A stretch of 64,000 nucleotides of DNA from Corynebacterium xerosis NBRC 16721 = ATCC 373 (GCF_001552415.1 NZ_BCRD01000006.1:62001-126000), one strand, 5' to 3'; shown: positions 1 to 8,572, counted from the first letter of the stretch. The notes: generated from the letters alone by a model not told the origin. A program made the numbers and translations.

Positions 1-2
1 CC

Positions 3-416
3 GTCGTGGGCACCGACCTCGCGGACGTCAACTCCGCGGACCTCGTCGGCAAGCGAGTCGTTCTCAATATCTTCCCGTCGGTCGACACCGGCGTGTGCGC
101 CGCCTCCGTGCGCCGCTTCAACGAGCTCGCCGCCGAACTCGACGGCACCACGGTCGTCAACATCTCCCGCGACCTCCCGTTCGCGCTCGACCGTTTCTGC
201 GGCGCCGAGGGCATCGAGAACGTTTCCGCCGCCTCCGACTTCCGCCACGGTTTCGGCGAGGCCTACGGCGTCGTGCAGCAGGATGGCCCCCTGGCCGGGC
301 TGCTCGCCCGCTCCGTGGTCGTCCTCGATTCCGACGGCACCGTCGCCTACACCCAGCTCGTCGACGAGATCACCGAGGAGCCGGATTACGATTCCGCCCT
401 CGCCGCCCTGAAGTAG
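3..416 (+). CDS. tpx: Thiol peroxidase Tpx, N-terminus cut by window edge
   Basis: Atypical 2-Cys peroxiredoxin that reduces hydrogen peroxide and alkyl hydroperoxides in the cytoplasm with thioredoxin as donor. The visible 137 codons run to the TAG stop. They contain the peroxidatic motif SVDTGVC (Cys about 31 in the visible part) and the resolving cysteine in DRFCG about 34 residues later, the Tpx spacing. Full Tpx proteins are about 165 residues, so roughly 25-30 N-terminal residues lie outside the window. The internal GTG at position 6 is an ordinary Val codon, not the start. A strong hairpin follows the stop, so the gene ends its transcription unit. Confidence 0.93.
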   Translation, partial: VVGTDLADVNSADLVGKRVVLNIFPSVDTGVCAASVRRFNELAAELDGTTVVNISRDLPFALDRFCGAEGIENVSAASDFRHGFGEAYGVVQQDGPLAGLLARSVVVLDSDGTVAYTQLVDEITEEPDYDSALAALK

Positions 417-438
417 ACCCCTCCCGCTTTACGACGGA

Positions 439-473
439 CCCGTCCGCCACGTTCACCGTGGCGGGCGGGTTTT
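439..473 (+). terminator. Rho-independent terminator after tpx
   Basis: A 13-bp GC-rich stem with a 4-base loop is followed by TTTT, 22 bases after the tpx stop. It separates tpx from the symporter gene. Confidence 0.8.
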
Positions 474-650
474 CGCGTGCCCGTCAGTCACGGTGCGCAC
501 GAGCCGTCGCCAAGCAGTTGGTTGAGATTGGGCAACGAAACGGCCGGGGCGGTGCTTAATCGAACCTGTGAATGGTTAAGGTCGAAAGTGACCAAAAAAG
601 CGAAACAAGCGCCGCCGCGAACCGGAGGCGCATGACGGAAGGAGGTGCGA

Positions 651-2132
651 ATGTCCGCGAACATGGTTGGATTCGCGCTGCTGCTGCTGGCGTTGATGCT
701 GTTCATCGGCAAGGTCATGCGAATCCGGATCAAGGTGACGCAGAAGCTGTTCCTGCCCGCGTCGATCATGGGCGGTTTCGTCGCCCTGCTGCTGGGCCCC
801 GAGGTGCTGGGCATGCTCGGCGGCACGATCGGAGGGGGAGTCGGCGAGTTCATCGAATCCGGCGGCGTCTTCGGCGAAGAAGTGCTGTCGGTGTGGAAGA
901 CGCTGCCGGGCCTGCTGATTTCGGTGGTGTTCGCCACCCTGTTCCTGGGGCAGAAGCTCCCCGGGCCCAAGTCCGTGTACAACCTCGCCGGGCCGCAGCT
1001 GGCGGTCGGCGTGGCGTTCGCGTCGGGACAGTACGTCGTCGGCCTGTTGCTGGCGGTCGCCGTGCTGACGCCGCTGTTCGGCATGACCCCGATGGCCGGC
1101 GCGCTCATCGAAATCGGATTCGAGGGCGGCCACGGCACCGCCGCAGGCATGATCCCCGTGTTCGAGGATCTCGGCTGGTCCGAAGGCGCGGACCTGGCAA
1201 TCGCGGTGGCCACCGTCGGCCTGGTCGGCGGCATCGTCATCGGCGTCGCCGTGATCAACTGGGCCATCCGCACCGGCCGCACCGAGGTCGTCACCGAGGT
1301 CAAGGACCGCTCGATCGCCGAGCAGCGCGGCCTGTTCCGCAAGGACGAGCAGTACACCGCGGGCAACCTGACGTCGCGCCCGTCGTCGATCGAGCCGCTG
1401 TCGCTGCACGTGGCGTTCGTGGCCATCGCGATCCTCATCGGCGTGATCCTGCTGGAGGGGATCCAGTGGATCGAGCAGATGCTGTGGGCCGACACCGTGG
1501 AGCTGCTGGCGTACGTGCCGCTGTTCCCGCTGGCGATGATCGGCGGCATCATCCTGCAGCTGGGCCTGAACAAGATCGGCTACGGCCACCTCATCGACTC
1601 GGGCATCATGCTGCGCATCCAGGGCCTGGCGCTGGACCTGCTCATCGTGGCGGCGCTGGCGACCATTTCGCTGGAGGCCATCGCGGACAACATCTGGCCG
1701 TTCGTGCTGCTGTGCGTCGGCGGCATCGTGCTCAACGTGTTCCTGCTGCTGTGGATGGTGCCGCGCACCATTCCGTCGTACTGGCTGGAGCGCGGCATCG
1801 GCGACTTCGGCCAGTCGATGGGCGTGACGGCCACGGGCCTGATCCTCATGCGCATCGTCGACCCGGAGGGCAAGTCCCCGGCGTTCGAGGCGTTCGGCTA
1901 CAAGCAGCTGGTGTTCGAGCCGTTCTTCGGCGGTGGCCTGATCACGGCGCTGTCGGTGCCGATCATCTTCCAGTTCGGGCCGTATCCGCTTTTGGCGGCG
2001 ATGGCGGTGCTCTTCGTGGCGTCCATGGCATGGGGCCTGCTGTTCTGGGGCAAGAAGAAGGACGACCCGCACGTGGACAAGTTGGTCGAGGAGAAGGCGG
2101 CCGATGATTCGGCCGCGGCGGATCCCGTGTAA
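651..2132 (+). CDS. GltS/ESS-family sodium:glutamate symporter-like protein
   Basis: Integral membrane carrier of about 493 residues with around ten hydrophobic segments arranged as two similar halves. Glycine-rich signatures EGGHGTAAGM (first half) and GDFGQSMGVTATG (second half) match the ESS (glutamate:Na+ symporter) family. The C-terminus is a short charged cytoplasmic tail rich in Lys, Asp and Glu. The ATG at 651 is preferred because AAGGAGG sits 5 bases upstream; the in-frame GTG at 645 lies inside that ribosome-binding site. The gene stands alone between two terminators. Substrate is inferred from family only; other dicarboxylates or amino acids are possible. Confidence 0.85.
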   Translation: MSANMVGFALLLLALMLFIGKVMRIRIKVTQKLFLPASIMGGFVALLLGPEVLGMLGGTIGGGVGEFIESGGVFGEEVLSVWKTLPGLLISVVFATLFLGQKLPGPKSVYNLAGPQLAVGVAFASGQYVVGLLLAVAVLTPLFGMTPMAGALIEIGFEGGHGTAAGMIPVFEDLGWSEGADLAIAVATVGLVGGIVIGVAVINWAIRTGRTEVVTEVKDRSIAEQRGLFRKDEQYTAGNLTSRPSSIEPLSLHVAFVAIAILIGVILLEGIQWIEQMLWADTVELLAYVPLFPLAMIGGIILQLGLNKIGYGHLIDSGIMLRIQGLALDLLIVAALATISLEAIADNIWPFVLLCVGGIVLNVFLLLWMVPRTIPSYWLERGIGDFGQSMGVTATGLILMRIVDPEGKSPAFEAFGYKQLVFEPFFGGGLITALSVPIIFQFGPYPLLAAMAVLFVASMAWGLLFWGKKKDDPHVDKLVEEKAADDSAAADPV

Positions 2133-2155
2133 ACCGGGGTCTTCGCTTGACGACG

Positions 2156-2192
2156 AACCGGCCCGCACATCATTCGATGTGCGGGCCGGTTT
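2156..2192. terminator. Bidirectional terminator between convergent genes
   Basis: A perfect stem AACCGGCCCGCACAT/ATGTGCGGGCCGGTT with a short loop is followed by T residues on the plus strand and A residues before it on the other side. It lies between the symporter (plus) and the CNNM gene (minus). The dispersed 11-bp motif GCTTGACGACG (2145-2155) abuts its left arm. Confidence 0.85.
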
Positions 2193-2219
2193 TCGTGTTG
2201 GGGCTTCGGGGGCGGGGGA

Positions 2220-3308
2220 CTAGGTGGCGGTGGCCTCGCGGACCTCGCCGACCAGCTCTTCCAGGACGTCCTCGAAGGCGATGATGCCCGCGTAGGAGTG
2301 GGCGTCGGAGATCGCGCCGCCGACCGCACCGGGCTCGGCGGGGCCGAGCACCGCGGCCTGTTCGACGAGCGCGAAGTGCGTCTGGTCGCGCTGCATGGCG
2401 CGCATGACGGCCTGCAGCTTCGAGTCCGAGCGCACCCGCGACGGCGTGCGGACCAGCATGTCGGGGACCGGGACGTCGCGGACGTCGGCGGGCAGGCGGA
2501 TGGCGTCCTTGACGTGGACGTATCCGACGCACGTGCCGTCCTCGAGGACGGGATAGCGGGAGAACCCGGTGTCCGCGCACAGGGCCTCGAGCTGCGCCGG
2601 GGTGATGTCACGCGTCACGGTGACCAGGCTCTCCGGCGGCAGCAGCACATCTGCGGCGGTGAGGCGTTCGAAGGTCAGCGCCCCCTGGAGCAGGGAGAGC
2701 TCGTCATCGTCGAGCAGGCCCTGGCGGCCGGACTCGGCGACGAAGTCCTGCACCTGCGCCGAGGTGAAGGTCGAGTCGACCTCGTCCTTCGGCGTGGCCT
2801 TGAACAGCTTGCGCACCAGGAAGTTGGCGGTGGAGTTCATCAGCGTGATGAACGGGCGCATGACCAGCACGAAGATGTGCAGCGGCACGGCGATGATCGA
2901 CGCGGTGATCGGGGGCTTGGCGATGGCGATGTTCTTGGGCACCATCTCGCCGATCACCATGTGCAGGAAGGTCACGATCAGCAGGGCGATGACCAGCGCG
3001 ATCGGGTGGACCAGCGCCTCGGGCACGCCCCATTCCAGGAACGGGCCCTCCATGAGGGAGGCGATGGCCGGCTCGCCGACCGAGCCGATGATCAGCGAAC
3101 ATGCCGTGATGCCCAGCTGCGTCGCCGCGAGCTGGACCGAAACGTCTTCGATGCCGCGCAGGGCGTACTTCGCGCCGGGGCGGCCGGCGAGGGCCATCGG
3201 TTCGACCTGGTCGCGGCGGGCCGAGACCATGGCGAATTCGGCGGCGACGAAGAACGCGTTGAGCGCGAGCATGGCCACCAGGACGGTGAGAGCGACTGAG
3301 GTGCTCAT
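2220..3308 (-). CDS. CNNM/CorC-type membrane protein with CBS pair
   Basis: Membrane protein of the CNNM/HlyC-CorC family, linked to Mg2+/Co2+ homeostasis or membrane integrity. The first 190 or so residues form the DUF21/CNNM transmembrane domain, with hydrophobic helices and the conserved GEMVPKNIAIAKP stretch. A CBS-domain pair (about 200-330) follows and would bind adenine nucleotides. Unlike the gene upstream, it lacks the C-terminal CorC_HlyC domain (length 362). The ATG directly abuts the stop codon of the upstream paralogue, so the two are co-transcribed and translationally linked. Direction of ion transport cannot be read from the sequence. Confidence 0.9.
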   Translation of the reverse strand: MSTSVALTVLVAMLALNAFFVAAEFAMVSARRDQVEPMALAGRPGAKYALRGIEDVSVQLAATQLGITACSLIIGSVGEPAIASLMEGPFLEWGVPEALVHPIALVIALLIVTFLHMVIGEMVPKNIAIAKPPITASIIAVPLHIFVLVMRPFITLMNSTANFLVRKLFKATPKDEVDSTFTSAQVQDFVAESGRQGLLDDDELSLLQGALTFERLTAADVLLPPESLVTVTRDITPAQLEALCADTGFSRYPVLEDGTCVGYVHVKDAIRLPADVRDVPVPDMLVRTPSRVRSDSKLQAVMRAMQRDQTHFALVEQAAVLGPAEPGAVGGAISDAHSYAGIIAFEDVLEELVGEVREATAT

Positions 3309-4694
3309 TTAGGCGTCATCCTTCCGGTCGTCGGCGGCGGCTTCGTCGGACAGGACCACCGTCACCCTCACGCGGCCGATGCGGCGCCGCGCCATCTTCT
3401 GCACCCGCAGTTCGATGTCCGCGGTGGTGGGCAGGTCGTCTTCGTCGCGGTGCCTGTGGTCGAGCGCCTGCAGCCGGACGACGTCGCCGACGTGGGGCAT
3501 GCGGTCGAGTTTTTCGGTGATCAATCCGCCGATGGTGTCGGATTCCTCGCCTTCGGGAACGTCGAGCTCGATGAGGTCGCCGAGCTCGTCGGGGCGCATG
3601 AGGCCCGAGACGATCACCGTGGTGGCATCGACGCGGTGGTGGTCGCGGGATTCCTCGTCCTGCTCGTCGTCGATCTCGCCGACGATTTCCTCGACGAGGT
3701 CCTCCAGCGTCACGACGCCGGCGGTGCCGCCGTACTCGTCGACCACGACGGCCAGTTGGGTCGGGGTTTCGCGCAGCTCGCGCATGAGCGGGTCGAGGGT
3801 CATCGACTCGGATACGATGTGCACGGGCTCCGCGACGGATGCGGCCGGGGTGGTGGCCCGTTCGTCGTAGGGAACGGTGAGCAGGCGGTTGTAGTGGATC
3901 ACGCCGGTGATGTCGTCGACGTGGTCGCTGAAGACGGGGAAGCGGGCGTGGCCGGTCTCGGCCACGGCGTCGAGGGCTTCGGCGACGGTCTCGTCTTCGA
4001 TGAACCGCACGCGGGGGCGAGGGGTCATGACGTCGGCGGCGGTGCGGTCGCCGAACTCGATGGAACGGGCGACCAACTCGGCCGTCGAGCTGACCAGCGT
4101 GCCCTCGTCGCCGGAGCGAGACACCACGGCGAGGAGCTCCTCGGCGGTGCGGGCCGAGGCGACTTCCTCTTCGGGCGTGAACCCGAGCCAGCGCAGGATC
4201 ATGTTGGCGGAGCCGTTGAGGAAACGCACCAGCCAGCCGAACAGGAACATGAACACGTTCTGCGGGCGCACCACCAGGTCGGCGACGCGCATCGGCTGGG
4301 CGATGGCCCAGTTCTTGGGCACGAGTTCGCCGAACACCATCTGCGTGAACGTGACGACGATGAATGCGCCGGTGGTGGAGATCGCCGTGACCACGCCCTG
4401 GCTCAGGCCGGTCAGCCCGAAGCCCTCGGCGAACAGGACGCCGACCGACGGGCCGGTGAGGAAGCCGGCGACGAGGCTGGTGACGGTGATGCCCAGCTGC
4501 GCTCCGGACAGGTTGGTCGACGTTTTCGTCAGCGCCTTGTCGACGATTGCGGCGGTTTTGTCGCCGGCGTCGATGCGCCGCCGCAGATCATTGCGGTTGA
4601 CGGTGAGGTAGGAGAACTCGACGGCCACGAACAGCGCATTGCCGAGAATGAGCAGCAAAAGGACGATCAGAAGGATCAATGCCGACCAGATCAT
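3309..4694 (-). CDS. CNNM/CorC-type membrane protein with CBS and CorC_HlyC domains
   Basis: Paralogue of the following gene, 461 residues. It has an N-terminal DUF21/CNNM transmembrane region with GELVPKNWAIAQP, a CBS pair around 210-340 (with the AVVVDEYGGTAGVVTLEDLVEEIVG-type second CBS signature), then a C-terminal CorC_HlyC (transporter-associated) domain at about 350-440. The tail is rich in Asp and Lys. A pair of adjacent CNNM paralogues is common in actinobacteria and suggests a hetero-oligomer. Its ATG overlaps the stop of a 46-codon upstream ORF by ATGA, so its translation may depend on that ORF. Confidence 0.9.
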   Translation of the reverse strand: MIWSALILLIVLLLLILGNALFVAVEFSYLTVNRNDLRRRIDAGDKTAAIVDKALTKTSTNLSGAQLGITVTSLVAGFLTGPSVGVLFAEGFGLTGLSQGVVTAISTTGAFIVVTFTQMVFGELVPKNWAIAQPMRVADLVVRPQNVFMFLFGWLVRFLNGSANMILRWLGFTPEEEVASARTAEELLAVVSRSGDEGTLVSSTAELVARSIEFGDRTAADVMTPRPRVRFIEDETVAEALDAVAETGHARFPVFSDHVDDITGVIHYNRLLTVPYDERATTPAASVAEPVHIVSESMTLDPLMRELRETPTQLAVVVDEYGGTAGVVTLEDLVEEIVGEIDDEQDEESRDHHRVDATTVIVSGLMRPDELGDLIELDVPEGEESDTIGGLITEKLDRMPHVGDVVRLQALDHRHRDEDDLPTTADIELRVQKMARRRIGRVRVTVVLSDEAAADDRKDDA

Positions 4695-4831
4695 CGCCGC
4701 TCACCCCCTGCGGCGCCGATCGGGGATTCCGCCGCGTGGACGGAATCGGGACTTCGGGATGGCTCGGCCGCGGCGGAGTCGTCGGTGGACTCCGCGGGGA
4801 CCTGCTTCGTTTCGGAATGCTCTGAAGGCAT
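4691..4831 (-). CDS. Small 46-residue leader ORF coupled to the CNNM gene
   Basis: Short reading frame of hydrophilic composition (many Ser, Glu, Asp, Ala and Pro; no hydrophobic segment). Two features support it. Its stop overlaps the ATG of the CNNM gene by four bases (ATGA). Its own ATG lies 8 bases after TATAAA, the spacing of a leaderless start. It could be a small protein or simply a device that delivers ribosomes to the CNNM start. It has no recognised family. A start of the CNNM protein further upstream is excluded because this ORF is in another frame. Confidence 0.5.
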   Translation of the reverse strand: MPSEHSETKQVPAESTDDSAAAEPSRSPDSVHAAESPIGAAGGERR

Positions 4832-4839
4832 GGCGCGAT

Positions 4840-4845
4840 TTTATA
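4840..4845 (-). promoter_or_regulatory. -10 box TATAAA of the CNNM operon
   Basis: Reads TATAAA on the minus strand, 8 bases before the ATG of the 46-residue ORF (or ATAAAA at 7 bases). It implies a leaderless transcript beginning at or very near that ATG. Confidence 0.55.
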
Positions 4846-4949
4846 GGTTCATGCGGAGTGCACGCATCAGTGGGGGAAGGTGTTTCGCCGTGGGCGAACG
4901 CTCGGCCTTGCCTGCGGTTCGCTTGACGACGATCCGGCCCGGGTGACGT

Positions 4950-6038
4950 CTACTGCACCGGTACCCGGATGGTCCCCGTCAAGTACCGCATGGCATGGCC
5001 GGAGATGCGGATGCGTTCGTCATCTGACTCGAGGTGCAGCACTCCGCCGCGGGCGGATGCCTGATGGGCGGTGAGCCGGTCGCGTCCGAGTTGCGCGAAC
5101 CAGTAGGGGCCGAGCACGCAATGCGCGGAACCGGTCACCGGGTCTTCATCGATGCCGATGCCGGGGGCGAAGTAGCGGGACACGACGTCATGGTCCGCGT
5201 CGGGGCCGTCGCCGACTCCTGTGGCGTCGGCGGTGACGATGATCCCGTGCGGCGCGATGCGCGCCACGGCCCCGAAATCGGGGGAGATGGGGCGGATGAG
5301 GTCGGGAGATTCGACGACGGCCATCAGCATGGTCCGGCCGGAGCGCAGCTCGACGATGGCGGCGGCGTCGATGCCGAGGGCCTCGGCGATGCTCGCCCGG
5401 ATGCGGCCGGCCAGGACCACGGGATCGGCGGTCATGGTGCCGCCGCGGCCGGCGTCGCCGCCCATTTCGACGTCGGCCTTCGCCTCGGCGGACAATGCGG
5501 GGGAGTCCGCGTCGAGCGGTGCGGGGCAGTCGGCGGGGAAGTCGAGCGTGTACAGATCGGGGCGCGGCACCGTGCCATCGAGCACTCCGCGCGTCCGGGT
5601 GACGCCGAGCCACCCGGACATGGTCCAGAAGTTCAGGCGGTCCGGGGAATCGCCCGGATCGTCGTCAAGCGAATCGTCCCCGTCGCAGGCCCCGAAATCC
5701 TGGCAGCCCGCATCGGCCGCGGCGAACAGGTGCGCGGCGGAGGCCAGCGTGGCGTGGCCGCACAGCTCGATCTCGGTGGTCGGGGTGAACCAGCGCAGAT
5801 GATGGGCCGGGGCATTGGACGGCGCGGGCGGGGCGTCGTCGGGGATGCGGCCGACGAGGAACGCGGTCTCCGACAGGTTGTTCTCCGCCGCGATGGCCTG
5901 CAGCGTGGCGTCCGACGGCCACTGCGACAGGTGCACGACCGCCGCGGGGTTGCCGCCGAAAACCCGGTCGGTGAATGCGTCGATCTGGGCGATCTCGAGG
6001 TCCAGATGGCTCGGTGCGTGGTCCTTCGGATCCTTCAT
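4950..6038 (-). CDS. PhzF family isomerase-like protein
   Basis: Two-lobed diaminopimelate-epimerase-like fold protein of the PhzF family, 362 residues. The N-terminus AQIDAFTDRVFGGNPAAVV and the motif NNLSETAFLVG carrying the catalytic Glu are diagnostic. The second-half marker DEDPVTGSAHC is also present. An Asp-rich insertion (about residues 95-145) and a second insertion before the second lobe make it longer than the usual 260-300. No phenazine genes lie nearby, so the substrate is unknown; most PhzF homologues outside phenazine clusters are uncharacterised. It is a single-gene unit with a leaderless-type start. Confidence 0.88.
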   Translation of the reverse strand: MKDPKDHAPSHLDLEIAQIDAFTDRVFGGNPAAVVHLSQWPSDATLQAIAAENNLSETAFLVGRIPDDAPPAPSNAPAHHLRWFTPTTEIELCGHATLASAAHLFAAADAGCQDFGACDGDDSLDDDPGDSPDRLNFWTMSGWLGVTRTRGVLDGTVPRPDLYTLDFPADCPAPLDADSPALSAEAKADVEMGGDAGRGGTMTADPVVLAGRIRASIAEALGIDAAAIVELRSGRTMLMAVVESPDLIRPISPDFGAVARIAPHGIIVTADATGVGDGPDADHDVVSRYFAPGIGIDEDPVTGSAHCVLGPYWFAQLGRDRLTAHQASARGGVLHLESDDERIRISGHAMRYLTGTIRVPVQ

Positions 6039-6044
6039 GGCACG

Positions 6045-6050
6045 AGGCTA
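6045..6050 (-). promoter_or_regulatory. -10 box TAGCCT for the PhzF gene
   Basis: TAGCCT on the minus strand ends 6 bases before the ATG, leaving no room for a ribosome-binding site. Leaderless start. Confidence 0.55.
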
Positions 6051-6211
6051 GCAGCGCACGCCGATGCCGTGTTCCGGTGTGCTTGGGCACATGACGAGGA
6101 GCTGCGGGGAGCGGTGCCGAGATGCTGTGCCGACGGTATGCATGAACGGACGCCACGCAAGCGGACCTGGATCCGCAGCTCGACGGTGAGCCACCAATCA
6201 GCGCTGTTGAC

Positions 6212-6217
6212 TATCGT
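6212..6217 (+). promoter_or_regulatory. -10 box TATCGT for the zinc-ribbon/nuclease gene
   Basis: TATCGT followed by 6 bases and ATG at 6224. It supports the ATG rather than the GTG at 6218 as start. Confidence 0.45.
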
Positions 6218-6223
6218 GTGGGC

Positions 6224-7228
6224 ATGTTCGAGAACGTTCCCCAAAGCTACTCAGAAAACCCGAATATCCTGCGTTGGTGGACGAATGAGCTGGACGAATT
6301 GCTTGTCCAGTTGATCGACAGGCATGCCTGGTACTGGTCCTGGTTCGCGCAGGAGGCCATTTGCCATGTCGTTGAGGAGGAAACGATCGAGCGCTGGCGA
6401 GCCGAGGATCCTCTGTGCGAGCAATACGCTTGGTACAACGTTCTGATGTACTTTGCGATTTCCCGTGCACAAGGGAAGGGGTACAGAGCCGCCGAACGGC
6501 AACCGCAAGATCGTAGGTGTTTCAAATGCGGCGATTCGTTCAATCAGGGGGAGTGTCCTGAATGGGCCGCGCGACGGCTTGGGAGCATTGAGGCGCTAAA
6601 TTTCTGCCCCACCTGCTGCAAAAGTGGGTTCTTCGGAACTGTCGCAAGTGTTCGGTGCAGCAAGAAGGCGATCAAAGAGCATCTTGCTGCGCTCCATCGA
6701 CTCTCGGGAGTCGTTCCCAACGCAAATTTCTTCGATGCGCCCGGTCCATTAATCGGCTTGCCGGTCGAGGTCCAAGCGGAACTGCTCGCCCTGGGGGAGA
6801 CGAGGCCGGCGGTTCAGTGCATCAAATCCAAATACGGTTCTCATCTTGCGGCGTTGATTGACGCACGCGTGCTTCCGGAGGGGACGCGACGGACGTCGAG
6901 GGGCACCCAGTGCATCGCGGAGGATGGGCACGTGTGTCTTTCGCTAGGCGAGAAAATGATCGACGATTGGTTGAGCCAGCATGGCATTCCGCATACCCGG
7001 GAGCCGCACTATCCGAACTCGCCGTTGCGCGCTGATTTCAAGGTCGGTGACGCTTTGATCGAGTACTTCGGATTGGCCGGTGATCCCGAGTATGACGCGA
7101 AAACTGTTCGGAAGCGGATCCTTGCGCGCCGAGAAGGGGTACAGCTCATCGAGATCTATCCAGAGGACGTCGCCAACTTCGCTCGGTGCGAAGAACTTCT
7201 AACGGAAGCTCTCAGCCGCTTTGTCTGA
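6224..7228 (+). CDS. Zinc-ribbon protein with C-terminal PD-(D/E)XK-like nuclease domain
   Basis: Unrecognised 334-residue protein. A helical N-terminal region rich in Trp is followed by a Cys cluster CFKC...C...CPTC (about residues 99-132), a probable zinc ribbon. The C-terminal 95 residues look like a PD-(D/E)XK nuclease: a helix with Glu243 (GEKMIDDWL), then LRADF with Asp271, ALIEYFG with Glu280, and Lys293 in YDAKTVRKR. The RADF...IEYFG spacing resembles small restriction-type nucleases. Base composition is visibly less GC-rich than in all neighbours and rare codons are more frequent, which suggests recent acquisition. It could act in phage defence or DNA repair; neither is shown. It is a lone gene with a leaderless-type start. 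Confidence 0.75.
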   Translation: MFENVPQSYSENPNILRWWTNELDELLVQLIDRHAWYWSWFAQEAICHVVEEETIERWRAEDPLCEQYAWYNVLMYFAISRAQGKGYRAAERQPQDRRCFKCGDSFNQGECPEWAARRLGSIEALNFCPTCCKSGFFGTVASVRCSKKAIKEHLAALHRLSGVVPNANFFDAPGPLIGLPVEVQAELLALGETRPAVQCIKSKYGSHLAALIDARVLPEGTRRTSRGTQCIAEDGHVCLSLGEKMIDDWLSQHGIPHTREPHYPNSPLRADFKVGDALIEYFGLAGDPEYDAKTVRKRILARREGVQLIEIYPEDVANFARCEELLTEALSRFV

Positions 7229-7250
7229 CGGCCGTGGGGCGGCGGGGCAA

Positions 7251-7283
7251 TGTCCGTAATGTCATAATGTATATTATCGGACA
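7251..7283. repeat. AT-rich imperfect palindrome after the nuclease gene
   Basis: TGTCCGTAAT and ATTATCGGACA face each other around an AT-rich centre (33 bp), in a short gap between convergent genes. It could be an operator, a remnant of the insertion that brought in the nuclease gene, or a weak terminator. No T-run follows. Confidence 0.45.
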
Positions 7284-7381
7284 TCCGGCAAGAGGGGCCC
7301 TGCCTGCGGTTGCCCGGACATGCGTCGGGCCGGCCCCTTCATGAGGTGGCTGGCCCGTCGTCACGCACGCGTCACGCTCGC

Positions 7382-7657
7382 CTAGCGCTGGCGGCGCTTC
7401 CTGTTCTTGGGTTGCCGAGTGTCGGTCGCGTCGTCGTCGACGACGTTGGCCGCCGGACCGTATGGGATGCCGGCGTTCTCCGCCGCGGTGCGCACGGCGA
7501 TCTCCTCGCGCAGGCGCTTGGTCTGCCACACGGTCAGCGCCATGAGGAACGCGCCGATGGCGACGAGCAGCCACATCTTCTGCCATGCGACGAAGATGAC
7601 GAACGCGACGAGCAAGGCCATGCGCACCCGGCGGGCCAGAAGCATCTTCTCGTACAT
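7382..7657 (-). CDS. Small two-helix membrane protein
   Basis: Hypothetical protein of 91 residues. Two adjacent hydrophobic helices (about residues 12-30 and 31-48) are followed by a charged C-terminal tail ending in a Lys/Arg-rich stretch, probably cytoplasmic. The start at 7657 (MYEKML) is preferred over the upstream in-frame ATG at 7699 because a purine-rich GAAAGAGAG lies 6-14 bases before it. Conserved small membrane proteins of this shape are common in corynebacteria. No function can be assigned. Confidence 0.65.
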   Translation of the reverse strand: MYEKMLLARRVRMALLVAFVIFVAWQKMWLLVAIGAFLMALTVWQTKRLREEIAVRTAAENAGIPYGPAANVVDDDATDTRQPKNRKRRQR

Positions 7658-7723
7658 GGTCGGGCTCTCTTTCGCGTCGTGGTCGATATTCCGCCCCATC
7701 GGGGCGATCCGGGGCGTTTCGGG

Positions 7724-7753
7724 ACTATACCGGAGTGACGGTTAGAAATGTCA
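7724..7753 (-). promoter_or_regulatory. Sigma-A-like promoter for the small membrane protein
   Basis: On the minus strand TGACAT (7753-7748) and TATAGT (7729-7724) are separated by 18 bases, about 66 bases upstream of the start at 7657. Confidence 0.45.
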
Positions 7754-7800
7754 CTGTGACGAAATGTGGCCGTTTGGCTGGCCCTTGCTCGTCTGCTCGT

Positions 7801-8514
7801 TTACCCGGCTTCCGGCTTGCGCAGAACGATGCGCAGATTCAGCTCACCGTTCTCGTCGACCTTCGCGGCGACGAAATCCGGTGTACGCACGTTGTAGTCC
7901 AGGCGGTTGATCTCCAACGTGCCGGACATCAGCACGTGATCGCCGTGGCGCATCACCTGCAGCGGCACCGCGACGTCGTTGGTCACGCCGCGGATGGTCA
8001 GGCGGCCCGGCACCTCGACGTTCGCCGCCGTGCCGTCGTCGGGCACCGCCGACAGATCGACGTCCTCGGCGACCTCGAACCTGGCCTCCGGGTACGAGCT
8101 CGTGGTGAAGATGGTGTCGCGGACGTTGATGTCGCGCTTGGCGATGTCCGTGGTCAGCGTGGTCATGTCGACGAGGAGTTCACCCGAACGAAGCACGTCG
8201 TCGGAGATCTCGAAGGTGCCCGTCACATCGTGCGTCGACCCCGACGTGGTGCGCTGGCTGCCCGGCAGCAGCTCGTTGAACGTGAAGCCCACCGACGTGC
8301 TCGTGCCCGCGCCCGACCGCGCCACCTCCCAGGTGCCGTTGCGGTCCGTGGTCGCCGGCTCGACGTTGGCGGTGTCGACGCCACCGGTGCGCACGCCCTC
8401 CGACGTGATCACGCGGTACAAAACGGGTCCGACGATGATGATCGCCAACGCGACCACCGCCACCGCGACCAGCGTCACGATCGACTTCTTCATGCCCGAA
8501 TTCATACCCGTCAT
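7801..8514 (-). CDS. YceI family protein with N-terminal membrane anchor
   Basis: YceI-domain protein of 237 residues. After a short basic N-terminus a single hydrophobic helix (about residues 8-29) acts as signal anchor. The lipocalin-like YceI beta-barrel (about 60-235) follows, recognisable from GTWEVARSGAGTSTSVGFTF and the terminal FVAAKVDENGELNLRIVL-type strand. Family members bind long isoprenoid or lipid molecules outside the membrane. Start at 8514 is chosen because GAAGGGAT sits just upstream; the longer reading frame to 8568 has no such signal. Ligand unknown. Confidence 0.85.
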   Translation of the reverse strand: MTGMNSGMKKSIVTLVAVAVVALAIIIVGPVLYRVITSEGVRTGGVDTANVEPATTDRNGTWEVARSGAGTSTSVGFTFNELLPGSQRTTSGSTHDVTGTFEISDDVLRSGELLVDMTTLTTDIAKRDINVRDTIFTTSSYPEARFEVAEDVDLSAVPDDGTAANVEVPGRLTIRGVTNDVAVPLQVMRHGDHVLMSGTLEINRLDYNVRTPDFVAAKVDENGELNLRIVLRKPEAG

Positions 8515-8572
8515 GGTATCCCTTCGGTGCTCGGCGGGCCTCATCGGCTCGCCCGTCGGCCACATCAACGGC

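Noticed and set aside
645-650. GTG at 645 as start of the GltS-like gene
   Set aside because: It falls within the AAGGAGG ribosome-binding site of the ATG at 651.
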